NCBI GenBank assembly: GCA_030447125.1
Contig: JAUJLZ010000011.1
Coordinates: 1-8,842 of the forward strand
Length of the DNA: 8,842 nucleotides
Direction of reading: 5' to 3'
DNA from: Acidimicrobiales bacterium
Lineage (GTDB): Bacteria; Actinomycetota; Acidimicrobiia; Acidimicrobiales; CADCSY01
A program made the translations under genes and the position numbers. Shown in pieces: positions 1-5,888 of the stretch. Numbering within the stretch: the stretch's first letter is position 1; each line of letters begins with the position of its first letter. The notes beneath the pieces were generated by a model, which was not told the DNA's origin, made no database searches, and worked only from the letters and a program-made list of their open reading frames with translations.

Positions 1-393
1 CGGCTGGAGGTCGACGACCGGGGTATCCCGTCCGGTGCCGTGCTGGCGGTGGAGGGCACCGAGTCGGACTTCCGATCCCCGAACCGCATCGGGAGCCTCC
101 GCCTCGACACCTGCTTCACCGAGCTCGACCGTGACGATGACGGCTCCAGCCACGTCGTGGTCGCCGCTCCCGGAGGATCACCGGTGGTGACGGTGTGGAT
201 GGACCCCTCTTTCGCCTACGTGATGATCTTCACCGGCGACACGTTGGCGCCTCAGCGCCGCCGCCAGGGCCTGGCCGTCGAGCCCATGACGTGTGCACCC
301 GACGCCTACAACAACGGCCTCGGCCTGCAGATCCTGGAGCCGGACGAGGCCGTCCAATGCACCTGGGGCATCCGCCCCGCGCTGGTCGGGTAG
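1..393 (+). CDS. Aldose 1-epimerase family protein, C-terminal part (5' end outside window)
   Basis: The reading frame is open from base 1 and ends at TAG 391-393, leaving about 130 C-terminal residues; the start lies outside the window. Aldose 1-epimerases (galactose mutarotase superfamily, COG2017 type) interconvert alpha and beta anomers of free sugars in the cytoplasm. The call rests on the C-terminal signature VEPMTCAPDAYNNG (the VE pair is encoded at 277-282) followed by LEPDEA and a final TWGI strand, all typical of the actinobacterial branch. The Glu codon at 280-282 aligns with the general-base glutamate of characterised mutarotases (established for GalM). The catalytic histidines would lie upstream and cannot be checked. 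The gene converges on the HemD fusion gene with 6 bp between stop codons. The exact sugar substrate cannot be told. An internal ATG at 40 is not the real start, because the homologous reading continues upstream of it. Confidence 0.88.
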   Translation, partial: RLEVDDRGIPSGAVLAVEGTESDFRSPNRIGSLRLDTCFTELDRDDDGSSHVVVAAPGGSPVVTVWMDPSFAYVMIFTGDTLAPQRRRQGLAVEPMTCAPDAYNNGLGLQILEPDEAVQCTWGIRPALVG

Positions 394-399
394 CCGCCC

Positions 400-1569
400 T
401 CACGGTCTGTCTACCATCAGGCGGTAGCCGCGTCGGGGCACCGTCTGGAGGGCGGCGCCGGCGGGCCCGAGACGGCGACGGAGCCGGGCGACGGCGACCT
501 CCACGGCGTGCTCGTCGGCACCGTCCACGCCATCCGAGCGCCACACCCGGCGCAGCAGCTCGGCCTTGGCCACCACCGAGCCGGGACGGCGGACCAGGCT
601 CCCCAACAAGCCCCGCTCGCGGTCGGCCAGCCACAGCTCTTCATCATCCAGGAGGGCCAGGCTGCCCCGGAGCACGACCTCGACCCCACCGAGCTGCAGG
701 CGGACCACCCCGCCAGCCAGCCGCTCGCCCAGGGCGTCGACCATGGCCCCGACCCTTGCCCGCTCCGGCTGCACCACGTCGCTGATGCCCACCGAGGCGG
801 CGACCTCGGCACAGGTTCGGCTCATGCACGCGGCCACCACGTCGTCAGCAAGCGCAGCCAGGACCTCGTCCCCGGCGCCGACGTCGTCAGCCAGGCGGAC
901 GAAGTTGCGCACCTCGGTCGGGGCCGTGAAGGTCAACGCGTCGAGCCGTCGCTCCACCACCGCATGAACGAGGCGCATGCCCGCCCGAGGGTCCTCGGTC
1001 GCGGCCGGCGTCGGGACAGCCACGTCCACCACGTCGATCCCGGCAGCGATCAGGCTGGGAACGAGGTCGGCGGTCGCTTCGCCCCACGGCTCGCCCGCCT
1101 CGCTCTGAACCGCCACCCGGGCGCCGCTGAGACCCCCGGACAGTCGAGCCAGGTGGGTCGGGGCGTCAACTCCTCCGAGGGACAACGTCCCGGCGATGGC
1201 GAGGCCGAGGGCTGACGTGGCTGCGGCCGTCTCGCCGCCTCGGGCCAGGAGCGTGGCGCCGGCGAAGGTCTCCCGCAGGGCGACGCCCCGGTCGACGCCC
1301 TCGGCCACGCTGAGCCAACCCTCCAACCCCGCGGCCGAGGTGAGGACCACGACCGACGGTGGCCGGGCGAGCAGGTCCTCAGTGACCGCCTCGAGCACTT
1401 CGACTCGGGCCGACGGCACGGGGCCCACGACGGCACCCGGGACGGGTTCGGCCCCGGCGTGGCGAAGGGCGTCGACCTGCTCCTGACTGCTGCGATGGGC
1501 GGCGATACCGACCCGGAAGCCGACCAGGGGGGGCCGGGCTCCTGCCTCTCCCATCGCCGCCTCTGCCAT
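400..1569 (-). CDS. Uroporphyrinogen-III synthase (HemD)-like protein fused to an OmpR-type winged-helix DNA-binding domain
   Basis: The product is 389 aa with two domains. Residues about 14-285 form a HemD-type double Rossmann fold: VVVLTSAAGLEGW near residue 75 and LTFTAPTEVRNFV near 212 are the usual HemD core strands. Residues about 288-388 form a PhoB/OmpR-type winged helix with RERGLLGSLVRRPG, a recognition-helix region HAVEVAVARLRRRLG and the wing ending RRGYRLM. Known relatives are Rv0260c and mycobacterial NnaR, a regulator of nitrate/nitrite assimilation (established knowledge). A DNA-binding regulator is therefore more likely than a housekeeping heme enzyme, and no heme genes are nearby. 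Start choice is uncertain. ATG 1569 is used; TTG 1587 (395 aa) and ATG 1554 (384 aa) are alternatives, and none has a clear Shine-Dalgarno. The gene is divergent from the sortase gene and shares a roughly 120-bp upstream region with it. What signal the HemD-like half senses is unknown. Confidence 0.9.
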   Translation of the reverse strand: MAEAAMGEAGARPPLVGFRVGIAAHRSSQEQVDALRHAGAEPVPGAVVGPVPSARVEVLEAVTEDLLARPPSVVVLTSAAGLEGWLSVAEGVDRGVALRETFAGATLLARGGETAAATSALGLAIAGTLSLGGVDAPTHLARLSGGLSGARVAVQSEAGEPWGEATADLVPSLIAAGIDVVDVAVPTPAATEDPRAGMRLVHAVVERRLDALTFTAPTEVRNFVRLADDVGAGDEVLAALADDVVAACMSRTCAEVAASVGISDVVQPERARVGAMVDALGERLAGGVVRLQLGGVEVVLRGSLALLDDEELWLADRERGLLGSLVRRPGSVVAKAELLRRVWRSDGVDGADEHAVEVAVARLRRRLGPAGAALQTVPRRGYRLMVDRP

Positions 1570-1652
1570 GGGAGGAAGTGTCGTCAATCGCCGTTTCCGG
1601 GAGGTTGCCGAAGCCTGTCGTGCTCCTTGGCGAGCTCCTTGCCCCGAGCGCC

Positions 1653-1666
1653 CGGCACCGGTGCCG
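1653..1666. promoter_or_regulatory. 14-bp perfect palindrome in divergent promoter region (possible operator)
   Basis: CGGCACCGGTGCCG is a perfect inverted repeat without spacer. It lies between the divergent HemD-fusion and sortase genes. It occupies where a -35 element would sit for the TACCAT box at 1676-1681. An operator, for example for the adjacent winged-helix protein, is possible. OmpR-type regulators usually bind direct repeats, however, and in DNA this GC-rich one or two such palindromes are expected by chance in a window of this size. Confidence 0.3.
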
Positions 1667-1675
1667 CCGGGCCCC

Positions 1676-1681
1676 TACCAT
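1676..1681 (+). promoter_or_regulatory. Probable -10 box (TACCAT) of a leaderless transcript for the sortase gene
   Basis: TACCAT fits the actinobacterial TAnnnT -10 consensus and ends 6 nt before the GTG at 1688. Transcription would therefore begin at or next to the start codon. There is no Shine-Dalgarno before that GTG, as expected for a leaderless mRNA. No convincing -35 hexamer is seen. The same geometry recurs at two other gene starts in this window. Confidence 0.5.
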
Positions 1682-1687
1682 GCGGCC

Positions 1688-2389
1688 GTGTCCCACCTCC
1701 GTGTCGCGATCCGCCCGGTGCTCGTCCCCCTCACCTGCGTCCTCCTAGCCGCCACCCTGGCCGGGCAGGCCGTCGCCATCAGCGTCTTCGTCCCGCCCCG
1801 CCCCGCTGCTCCATCGCCGGCGGCCGACCAGGTCACGGCGCTGGGGTCGGGGCCCTTCACCCTTGAGGACCTGCGCCCAGGGGCCGCCACCGAGGCTCCT
1901 TCGCCCCTGCCCACCCCCGTCGAGCCACCCGAGAACCCCTATGCGCCGGAGCCCAAGGTCGTCCTCGGCACCATCGAGATCCCCCGGCTGGGCCTGGCCG
2001 TCCCCCTCAACCAGGGCATCTCGCTCCAGTCCATCGACCGGGGCCCCAGCCACTGGCCCGGCACCGCCCTGCCCGGCGATCCGGGCAACGTGGTGATCGC
2101 CGGCCACCGGGTGACCCAGACGGCACCGTTCCGCAACATCGACCAACTCGAGGCCGGTGACCGCGTCATCTTCACGGTGGGCAACGAACGCTCCACCTAC
2201 CGGGTCACCGGTAGCGAGGTGGTGACCCCCGACGCCATGCGCATCGTTGAGCAGACCCAGGAACCCACCGCCACCCTCTTCGCCTGCCATCCTCCCGGCT
2301 CGGCCACGTACCGCTACGTGGTCAAGCTCGTCCTCGACGAGGTCGTCGACCTCCGCCCTGCCTCCGCTTCGCGGTTCGTCGACTCCTGA
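1688..2389 (+). CDS. Class E-like sortase, membrane-anchored transpeptidase
   Basis: The 233-aa product cleaves a C-terminal sorting signal on exported proteins and joins them to a cell-wall or pilin nucleophile on the outer face of the membrane. An N-terminal signal anchor (about residues 8-34) is followed by a Pro/Ala-rich stalk (36-90) and the sortase barrel (91-223). The catalytic residues are all visible: His140 in AGHRVTQTAPFRNID, Cys200 in TATLFACHPPG and Arg209 in TYRYVV. The TL-x-x-C-H-P form and the PGNVVIAGHR context suggest class E; class D/F is the alternative. GTG 1688 is chosen because it sits just before the hydrophobic anchor and 6 nt after TACCAT. An in-frame ATG at 1568 would add 40 residues that overlap the divergent gene and look non-coding. 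The Lnt homologue begins 11 bp downstream, probably co-transcribed. No LPxTG/LAxTG-type substrate gene lies in the window. Confidence 0.92.
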   Translation: MSHLRVAIRPVLVPLTCVLLAATLAGQAVAISVFVPPRPAAPSPAADQVTALGSGPFTLEDLRPGAATEAPSPLPTPVEPPENPYAPEPKVVLGTIEIPRLGLAVPLNQGISLQSIDRGPSHWPGTALPGDPGNVVIAGHRVTQTAPFRNIDQLEAGDRVIFTVGNERSTYRVTGSEVVTPDAMRIVEQTQEPTATLFACHPPGSATYRYVVKLVLDEVVDLRPASASRFVDS

Positions 2390-2400
2390 CCACGGACCGG

Positions 2401-3966
2401 GTGGACCCGAGGGCCGCCGGCGCCGACCCCGCACTCCGGCGCCGGGGTCTCGATCGGCTGACGGCGGAGGAGCCGGCTGGGTTCCGGCCCTGGAGCGGAG
2501 CCGGCCTGGCCCTGATCGCCGGCCTCCTGCTCAGCGCCGGGCTCCCACCCTTCGGCTGGTGGTCCCTGGCCCTGGCCGGCGCCGGTCTCCTGGTCCTCGT
2601 GCTCGGCCAGGCCGGCCTTGGTCGTCGCCTGGCCCTGGGGGCGGCGGCGGGTCTCGGCTTCCTCGGTCCCGGACTGCTGTGGCTGACCGAGTTCCACCTG
2701 GTGGGCTTCGCCCTGGCTGTGGTGCTCGAAGTCGCCCTGTTCGCCCTGGCCGTGGCCGCCGCCCCGCCGGGACGGGGTCAGGCGCTCGGCCTGCCCGCCG
2801 CCCTGGTGCTGCTCGAGGCCTTCCGGGGCGTCTGGCCCTTCGGGGGCGTGCCCATCGCCACGCTGGCCCAGACCCAGATCGGCGGCCCCCTGGCCGAGGT
2901 CGCTCGCCTGGGCGGGACCCTGCTGGTCGCCGCCCTGGTGGTCGTGGTCGGCGTGGTCCTGGCGGCGTTGGTCCGCCGGCGATGGCTCCTGGGGGCCGGG
3001 GCCGCCACCGTGGTCGTGGCCCTCAGCGTGGCCGGGGCACTGGCCCCTCGGGGACGGGCAGTGGGCACGCTCGACCTCGCCGTGGTCCAGACCGGCGGGG
3101 AACGGGGCATGCGGGCCATCGAGGGCTCGGCGGGACCCGGCCTGCCCGCGCTGGTGGCCGCCACCGAAGCGCTTCCCGAGGAGATAGACCTCGTGTTGTG
3201 GCCCGAGGACGGGGTGCGCGTCGACGGCGACGTGGCCGCCTCACCTCGGGCCGAGGAGGTGGGCGACCTGGCGAACAGCATCGACGCCACCATCGTCTCG
3301 GGTGTGAGCGAGAGCCGGGGCGACGTCCGCCACAACCTGGCTGCCGCCTGGGGCCCCGACGGCACGCTGCTCGACCGCTACCGCAAGCACCAGGTGGTGC
3401 CCTTCGGCGAGCGGGTGCCGTTCCGCCCGCTCATCGGGCGCTTCGCCGATCTGTCGGCGGTGCCTCGCGACGTCGTGCCCGGCCAGGGCCCCGGCCTGCT
3501 GGCTACCCCGGCCGGCGACCTCGGCGTGGTCATCTCCTTCGAGGTCTTCTTCCCCCGGCGCGTGCGGGCCGCCCTCCACGAGGGCGCCGAGATGGTCCTG
3601 GTCCCCACCAACGCCTCGTCGTACCCCACCACCCAGATGCCCGCCCTGGAGCTCGGCGCCGCCCGCCTGCGTGCCATCGAGTCCGGCCGGGTCGTGGTGC
3701 AGGCCGCCCCCACCGGGTTCAGCGCCGTGGTGTCGCCCGACGGGAGGGTCCGTCGCCAGAGCGACCTGGGCGAACCGGCAGTCCTCATCGCCGAGATCGA
3801 ACGGCGCCAGGGCCACACCATCTACACCCGCGTGGGCGACGGGCCCCTGGTGGCCCTGGCCGTGGCCGCCCTGGCCGGGGCGTGGATGCTCAGCCGGCGG
3901 ACGCCCACCCTGGGACAGCGGGGCGACCACTCGACGGAGCGTGAACGCGGCGCCTCCATCGGCTGA
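2401..3966 (+). CDS. lnt: Apolipoprotein N-acyltransferase (Lnt) homologue with Ser in place of the catalytic Cys
   Basis: The 521-aa length is usual for Lnt, which N-acylates the lipid-modified N-terminal Cys of lipoproteins on the outer face of the cytoplasmic membrane. The N-terminal roughly 220 residues are membrane segments, residues about 225-480 form the periplasmic nitrilase-fold domain, and a final membrane helix lies near 484-500. The expected triad positions are Glu269 (LWPED), Lys329 (YRKHQVVPFGE) and, where E. coli has Cys387 in ICYE, a serine: VVISFEVFFP, Ser379, codon TCC at 3535-3537. Other conserved blocks are intact, such as PTNASSY, RLRAIESGR and PTGFSAVV, so the gene is not decaying. 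In E. coli Lnt the cysteine forms the thioester acyl-enzyme and is essential. This protein is therefore either a Ser-nucleophile variant, altered in reaction, or inactive. GTG 2401 follows the sortase stop by 11 bp without a strong ribosome binding site. Confidence 0.9.
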   Translation: MDPRAAGADPALRRRGLDRLTAEEPAGFRPWSGAGLALIAGLLLSAGLPPFGWWSLALAGAGLLVLVLGQAGLGRRLALGAAAGLGFLGPGLLWLTEFHLVGFALAVVLEVALFALAVAAAPPGRGQALGLPAALVLLEAFRGVWPFGGVPIATLAQTQIGGPLAEVARLGGTLLVAALVVVVGVVLAALVRRRWLLGAGAATVVVALSVAGALAPRGRAVGTLDLAVVQTGGERGMRAIEGSAGPGLPALVAATEALPEEIDLVLWPEDGVRVDGDVAASPRAEEVGDLANSIDATIVSGVSESRGDVRHNLAAAWGPDGTLLDRYRKHQVVPFGERVPFRPLIGRFADLSAVPRDVVPGQGPGLLATPAGDLGVVISFEVFFPRRVRAALHEGAEMVLVPTNASSYPTTQMPALELGAARLRAIESGRVVVQAAPTGFSAVVSPDGRVRRQSDLGEPAVLIAEIERRQGHTIYTRVGDGPLVALAVAALAGAWMLSRRTPTLGQRGDHSTERERGASIG

Positions 3967-4012
3967 CCCGTCTGTCGCGTTCTGGCGAGTCAGGGCACGC
4001 ATCCCAGATTGG

Positions 4013-4018
4013 TACGAT
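4013..4018 (+). promoter_or_regulatory. Probable -10 box (TACGAT) of a leaderless transcript starting the mazEF-like operon
   Basis: TACGAT fits TAnnnT and ends 7 nt before the GTG at 4026. The intervening bases are C/G-only (ccgcccc) and contain no Shine-Dalgarno. This indicates a promoter between lnt and the antitoxin gene, so the toxin-antitoxin pair and the genes fused behind it can be transcribed independently of sortase-lnt. No clear -35 is seen. Confidence 0.55.
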
Positions 4019-4025
4019 CCGCCCC

Positions 4026-4280
4026 GTGAAGACCGAGCAGATCGCCGTGCGGCTGCCCGTAGAGCTGCTAGCGGCGCTCGACGACATGGTGCAACAGGGG
4101 GCCTACGCCAACCGGGCTGCTGCCGTACGGGCCGGTGTGCGTGCCCTGACCGAGTCCGAGCGTCGCCGTCGTGTCGACGAGAGCCTGATCGAGGGTTACA
4201 CCCGGATGCCTCCCACGCCGGCCGAGGAGGCCGGTGCCTTTGCTTCACTGCGCCAGGCGATCGTCGAGGAGCCGTGGTGA
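4026..4280 (+). CDS. Ribbon-helix-helix antitoxin (MazE/VapB-like)
   Basis: The 84-aa product has an N-terminal ribbon-helix-helix DNA-binding fold: strand TEQIAVRLP, helix ELLAALDDMVQQG, then NRAAAVRAGVRALTESE. An acidic C-terminal tail ends in VEEPW, as expected for the part that wraps the toxin. Antitoxins of this type neutralise the adjacent toxin and repress their own operon by binding the promoter. GTG 4026 is the start, placed 7 nt after the TACGAT box. The MazF-type gene begins 4 nt after its stop, the standard antitoxin-first order. About 17 of 84 codons end in A or T, including rare CTA and two GTA. The start of the downstream glycosyltransferase gene has about 5 in 84, which suggests horizontal acquisition. 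MazE is sometimes an AbrB-like protein, but MazF partners with an RHH fold are common in actinobacteria. Confidence 0.85.
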   Translation: MKTEQIAVRLPVELLAALDDMVQQGAYANRAAAVRAGVRALTESERRRRVDESLIEGYTRMPPTPAEEAGAFASLRQAIVEEPW

Positions 4281-4284
4281 GCTG

Positions 4285-4602
4285 GTGAGCGCTCCCCATC
4301 GGGGAGAGGTCTGGTGGGCCGAGGTTCCCGACACCGGTCGCCGACCGTTCCTCGTCATGACTCGCGACCGGGCCATCCCCGTCCTGCACTCGCTGCTCGC
4401 CGCACCAGTGACGAGGACGGTTCGGGGCATCGCCACCGAGGTCCCGCTCGGAACCGAGGACGGCATGCCCGAGGAGTGCGCCGTCAGTCTCGACAACCTC
4501 CGGGTGGTGCCCAAGCGGGCCCTCACCCGGCGGATCTGCTCACTGGGCTCGTCCCGGATGGCCGCCGCCTGCGCTGCCCTCGGCGACGCCGTCGACTGCT
4601 GA
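4285..4602 (+). CDS. MazF/PemK-family mRNA interferase toxin
   Basis: The 105-aa product would cleave single-stranded RNA at short sequence motifs when free of its antitoxin. The N-terminal HRGEVWWAEVPDTGRRPFLVMTRD is the typical MazF opening. Arg20 (in RRPFLV) and Thr43 (in APVTRTVRG) are spaced 23 residues apart, as are the catalytic Arg25 and Thr48 of B. subtilis MazF (established knowledge; the alignment is mine). The later block CAVSLDNLRVVPKRALTRR is also characteristic. GTG 4285 is chosen because MazF proteins begin directly before this motif. GAGGAG at 4266-4271 is 13 nt away, so translation probably depends on coupling to the antitoxin. An ATG at 4234 would add 17 residues that overlap the antitoxin gene. 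The stop codon overlaps the putative CTG start of the glycosyltransferase gene (CTGA at 4599-4602). Confidence 0.88.
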   Translation: MSAPHRGEVWWAEVPDTGRRPFLVMTRDRAIPVLHSLLAAPVTRTVRGIATEVPLGTEDGMPEECAVSLDNLRVVPKRALTRRICSLGSSRMAAACAALGDAVDC

Positions 4603-5888
4603 GCCAGCCCCTGTCCGCCCTGCGCATCGCCCTGCTGACCTACCGCGGCAACCCGCATTGCGGGGGCCAGGGCGTCTACGTTCGCCACCTGAGCCGGGCG
4701 CTGGCCGACCTCGGCCACCACGTGGAGGTCCTGAGCGGGCCCCCCTACCCCGAGCTCGATGAGCGGGTTCGCCTGCAACGGATCCCCGGGCTCGACCTGT
4801 ACCGCCAGCCCGACCCCTTCCGCCGCCCGCACCTGGCCGAGCTCACCCACTGGACCCACGCCCTCGAGCTGGGCCTCATGAGCACCGCCGGGTTCCCCGA
4901 ACCCCTCGCCTTCAGCCTGCGAGCCCAGCGGGCCCTGGCCAAGCGCCGTCACGACTTCGACGTGGTCCACGACAACCAGTGCCTGGGTACGGGGCTGCTG
5001 CGCATCCAGTCACCGCCGCCGCACGGGCTGGGCCTGCCCCTGCTGGCCACCATCCACCACCCCGTCACCGTCGACCGACGAGTGGAGTTGGCCCACGCCC
5101 CGGATTGGAAGCGGCGCTTGACGTTGCGGCGCTTCTACGGCTTCACCCGCATGCAGACGCGCGTCGCCCGTGGCCTCGAGCGCATCCTCACCGTCTCGCA
5201 GTCGTCGCTCGACGGCATCGTCGCCGACCACGGCGTGGCCCGCGATCGGCTCCGGGTCGTGCCCGTTGGGGTCGACGCCACCCGCTGGCGGCCGCTCCCC
5301 GCCCGGTCCCGGGTCCCCGGGCGGCTCATGACCACGGCCTCAGCCGACGTCCCCATGAAGGGCTTGGCCCACCTCCTCGAAGCCCTGGCCAAGGTGCGCA
5401 CGGAGCGGCCCGACGCCGAACTGGTGGTCATCGGCACCCCCAAGCCCGACAGCCCGCTCACCGGGCTGATCGAACGCCTGGGCCTCGCCGGCGCCGTGCA
5501 CTTCGTCACCGGGGTGAGCGACGAGCGCCTCGTCGAGCTCTACGCCGAGGCCGAGGTGGCGGTGGTGCCCTCGCTCTACGAGGGGTTCTCGCTGCCTGCA
5601 GTCGAGGCCATGGCCTGTGGGGTCCCGCTCGTGACCACGACCGGTGGCGCCCTCCCCGAGGTGGTGGGGGGCGACGGGGAGGCCGCGTTGCTCGTTCCCC
5701 CCGCCGACCCCGGCACCCTGGGCGGCGCCATCCTCGGTCTGCTGGGCGACGGTGGGCGACGGGCGTCGCTCGGTCGAGCCGGTCGGCAGCGAGCCGTCAC
5801 CCGCTACAGCTGGCGGGCCACGGCCGAGGCCACGGTGGCCCAGTACCACGAGGTGATCGAGCGGGCGGGAACCCGGCGGCCGTGTTGA
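4599..5888 (+). CDS. GT4-family glycosyltransferase
   Basis: The product (429 aa from the chosen start) is a retaining GT-B glycosyltransferase that uses a nucleotide-sugar donor at the cytoplasmic side. The N-terminal Rossmann domain opens with LRIALLTYRGNPHCGGQGVYVRHL, whose GGQG loop is typical of GT4. The C-terminal domain contains VPVGVD (linker), DVPMKGLAHLLEAL and the E-x7-E donor-binding motif EGFSLPAVE (Glu328 and Glu336). The acceptor and sugar are not predictable. The start is unusual, since no ATG/GTG/TTG lies near the natural N-terminus. CTG 4599 overlaps the mazF stop as CTGA, and CTG 4611 and CTG 4620 are alternatives; any in-frame standard start would lie inside mazF. The stop at 5886-5888 overlaps the next gene. 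Order and overlap place this first in a glycosyltransferase-methyltransferase-toroid operon. Confidence 0.9.
   Translation: MSQPLSALRIALLTYRGNPHCGGQGVYVRHLSRALADLGHHVEVLSGPPYPELDERVRLQRIPGLDLYRQPDPFRRPHLAELTHWTHALELGLMSTAGFPEPLAFSLRAQRALAKRRHDFDVVHDNQCLGTGLLRIQSPPPHGLGLPLLATIHHPVTVDRRVELAHAPDWKRRLTLRRFYGFTRMQTRVARGLERILTVSQSSLDGIVADHGVARDRLRVVPVGVDATRWRPLPARSRVPGRLMTTASADVPMKGLAHLLEALAKVRTERPDAELVVIGTPKPDSPLTGLIERLGLAGAVHFVTGVSDERLVELYAEAEVAVVPSLYEGFSLPAVEAMACGVPLVTTTGGALPEVVGGDGEAALLVPPADPGTLGGAILGLLGDGGRRASLGRAGRQRAVTRYSWRATAEATVAQYHEVIERAGTRRPC

Noticed and set aside
411..427. Short hairpin CTACC...GGTAG near the epimerase/hemD-fusion stops as a terminator
   Set aside because: Only a 5-bp stem, lies inside the hemD-fusion coding end and has no T-tract; too weak to call.
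1588..1687. Small gene or RNA between the divergent HemD-fusion and sortase genes
   Set aside because: No plausible small ORF with a start signal; two AAGGAG-like motifs on the minus strand are not followed by a start codon, and no conserved RNA fold is recognisable.
2247..3944. 565-codon plus-strand frame overlapping lnt in another phase
   Set aside because: Almost entirely Arg/Pro/Gly, the typical off-frame product of high-GC coding DNA. The lnt frame has clear membrane segments and motifs.
4013..4018. Antitoxin operator palindrome around the TACGAT box
   Set aside because: The flanking bases (gattggtacgatcc) look partly symmetric, but base-by-base comparison of both halves fails beyond three positions.
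3241..4389. Long antisense open frame of about 380 codons on the minus strand
   Set aside because: It runs opposite lnt, the antitoxin and part of mazF, has low-complexity Gly/Ala/His/Arg-rich composition and no family resemblance; such frames are expected opposite GC-rich genes.
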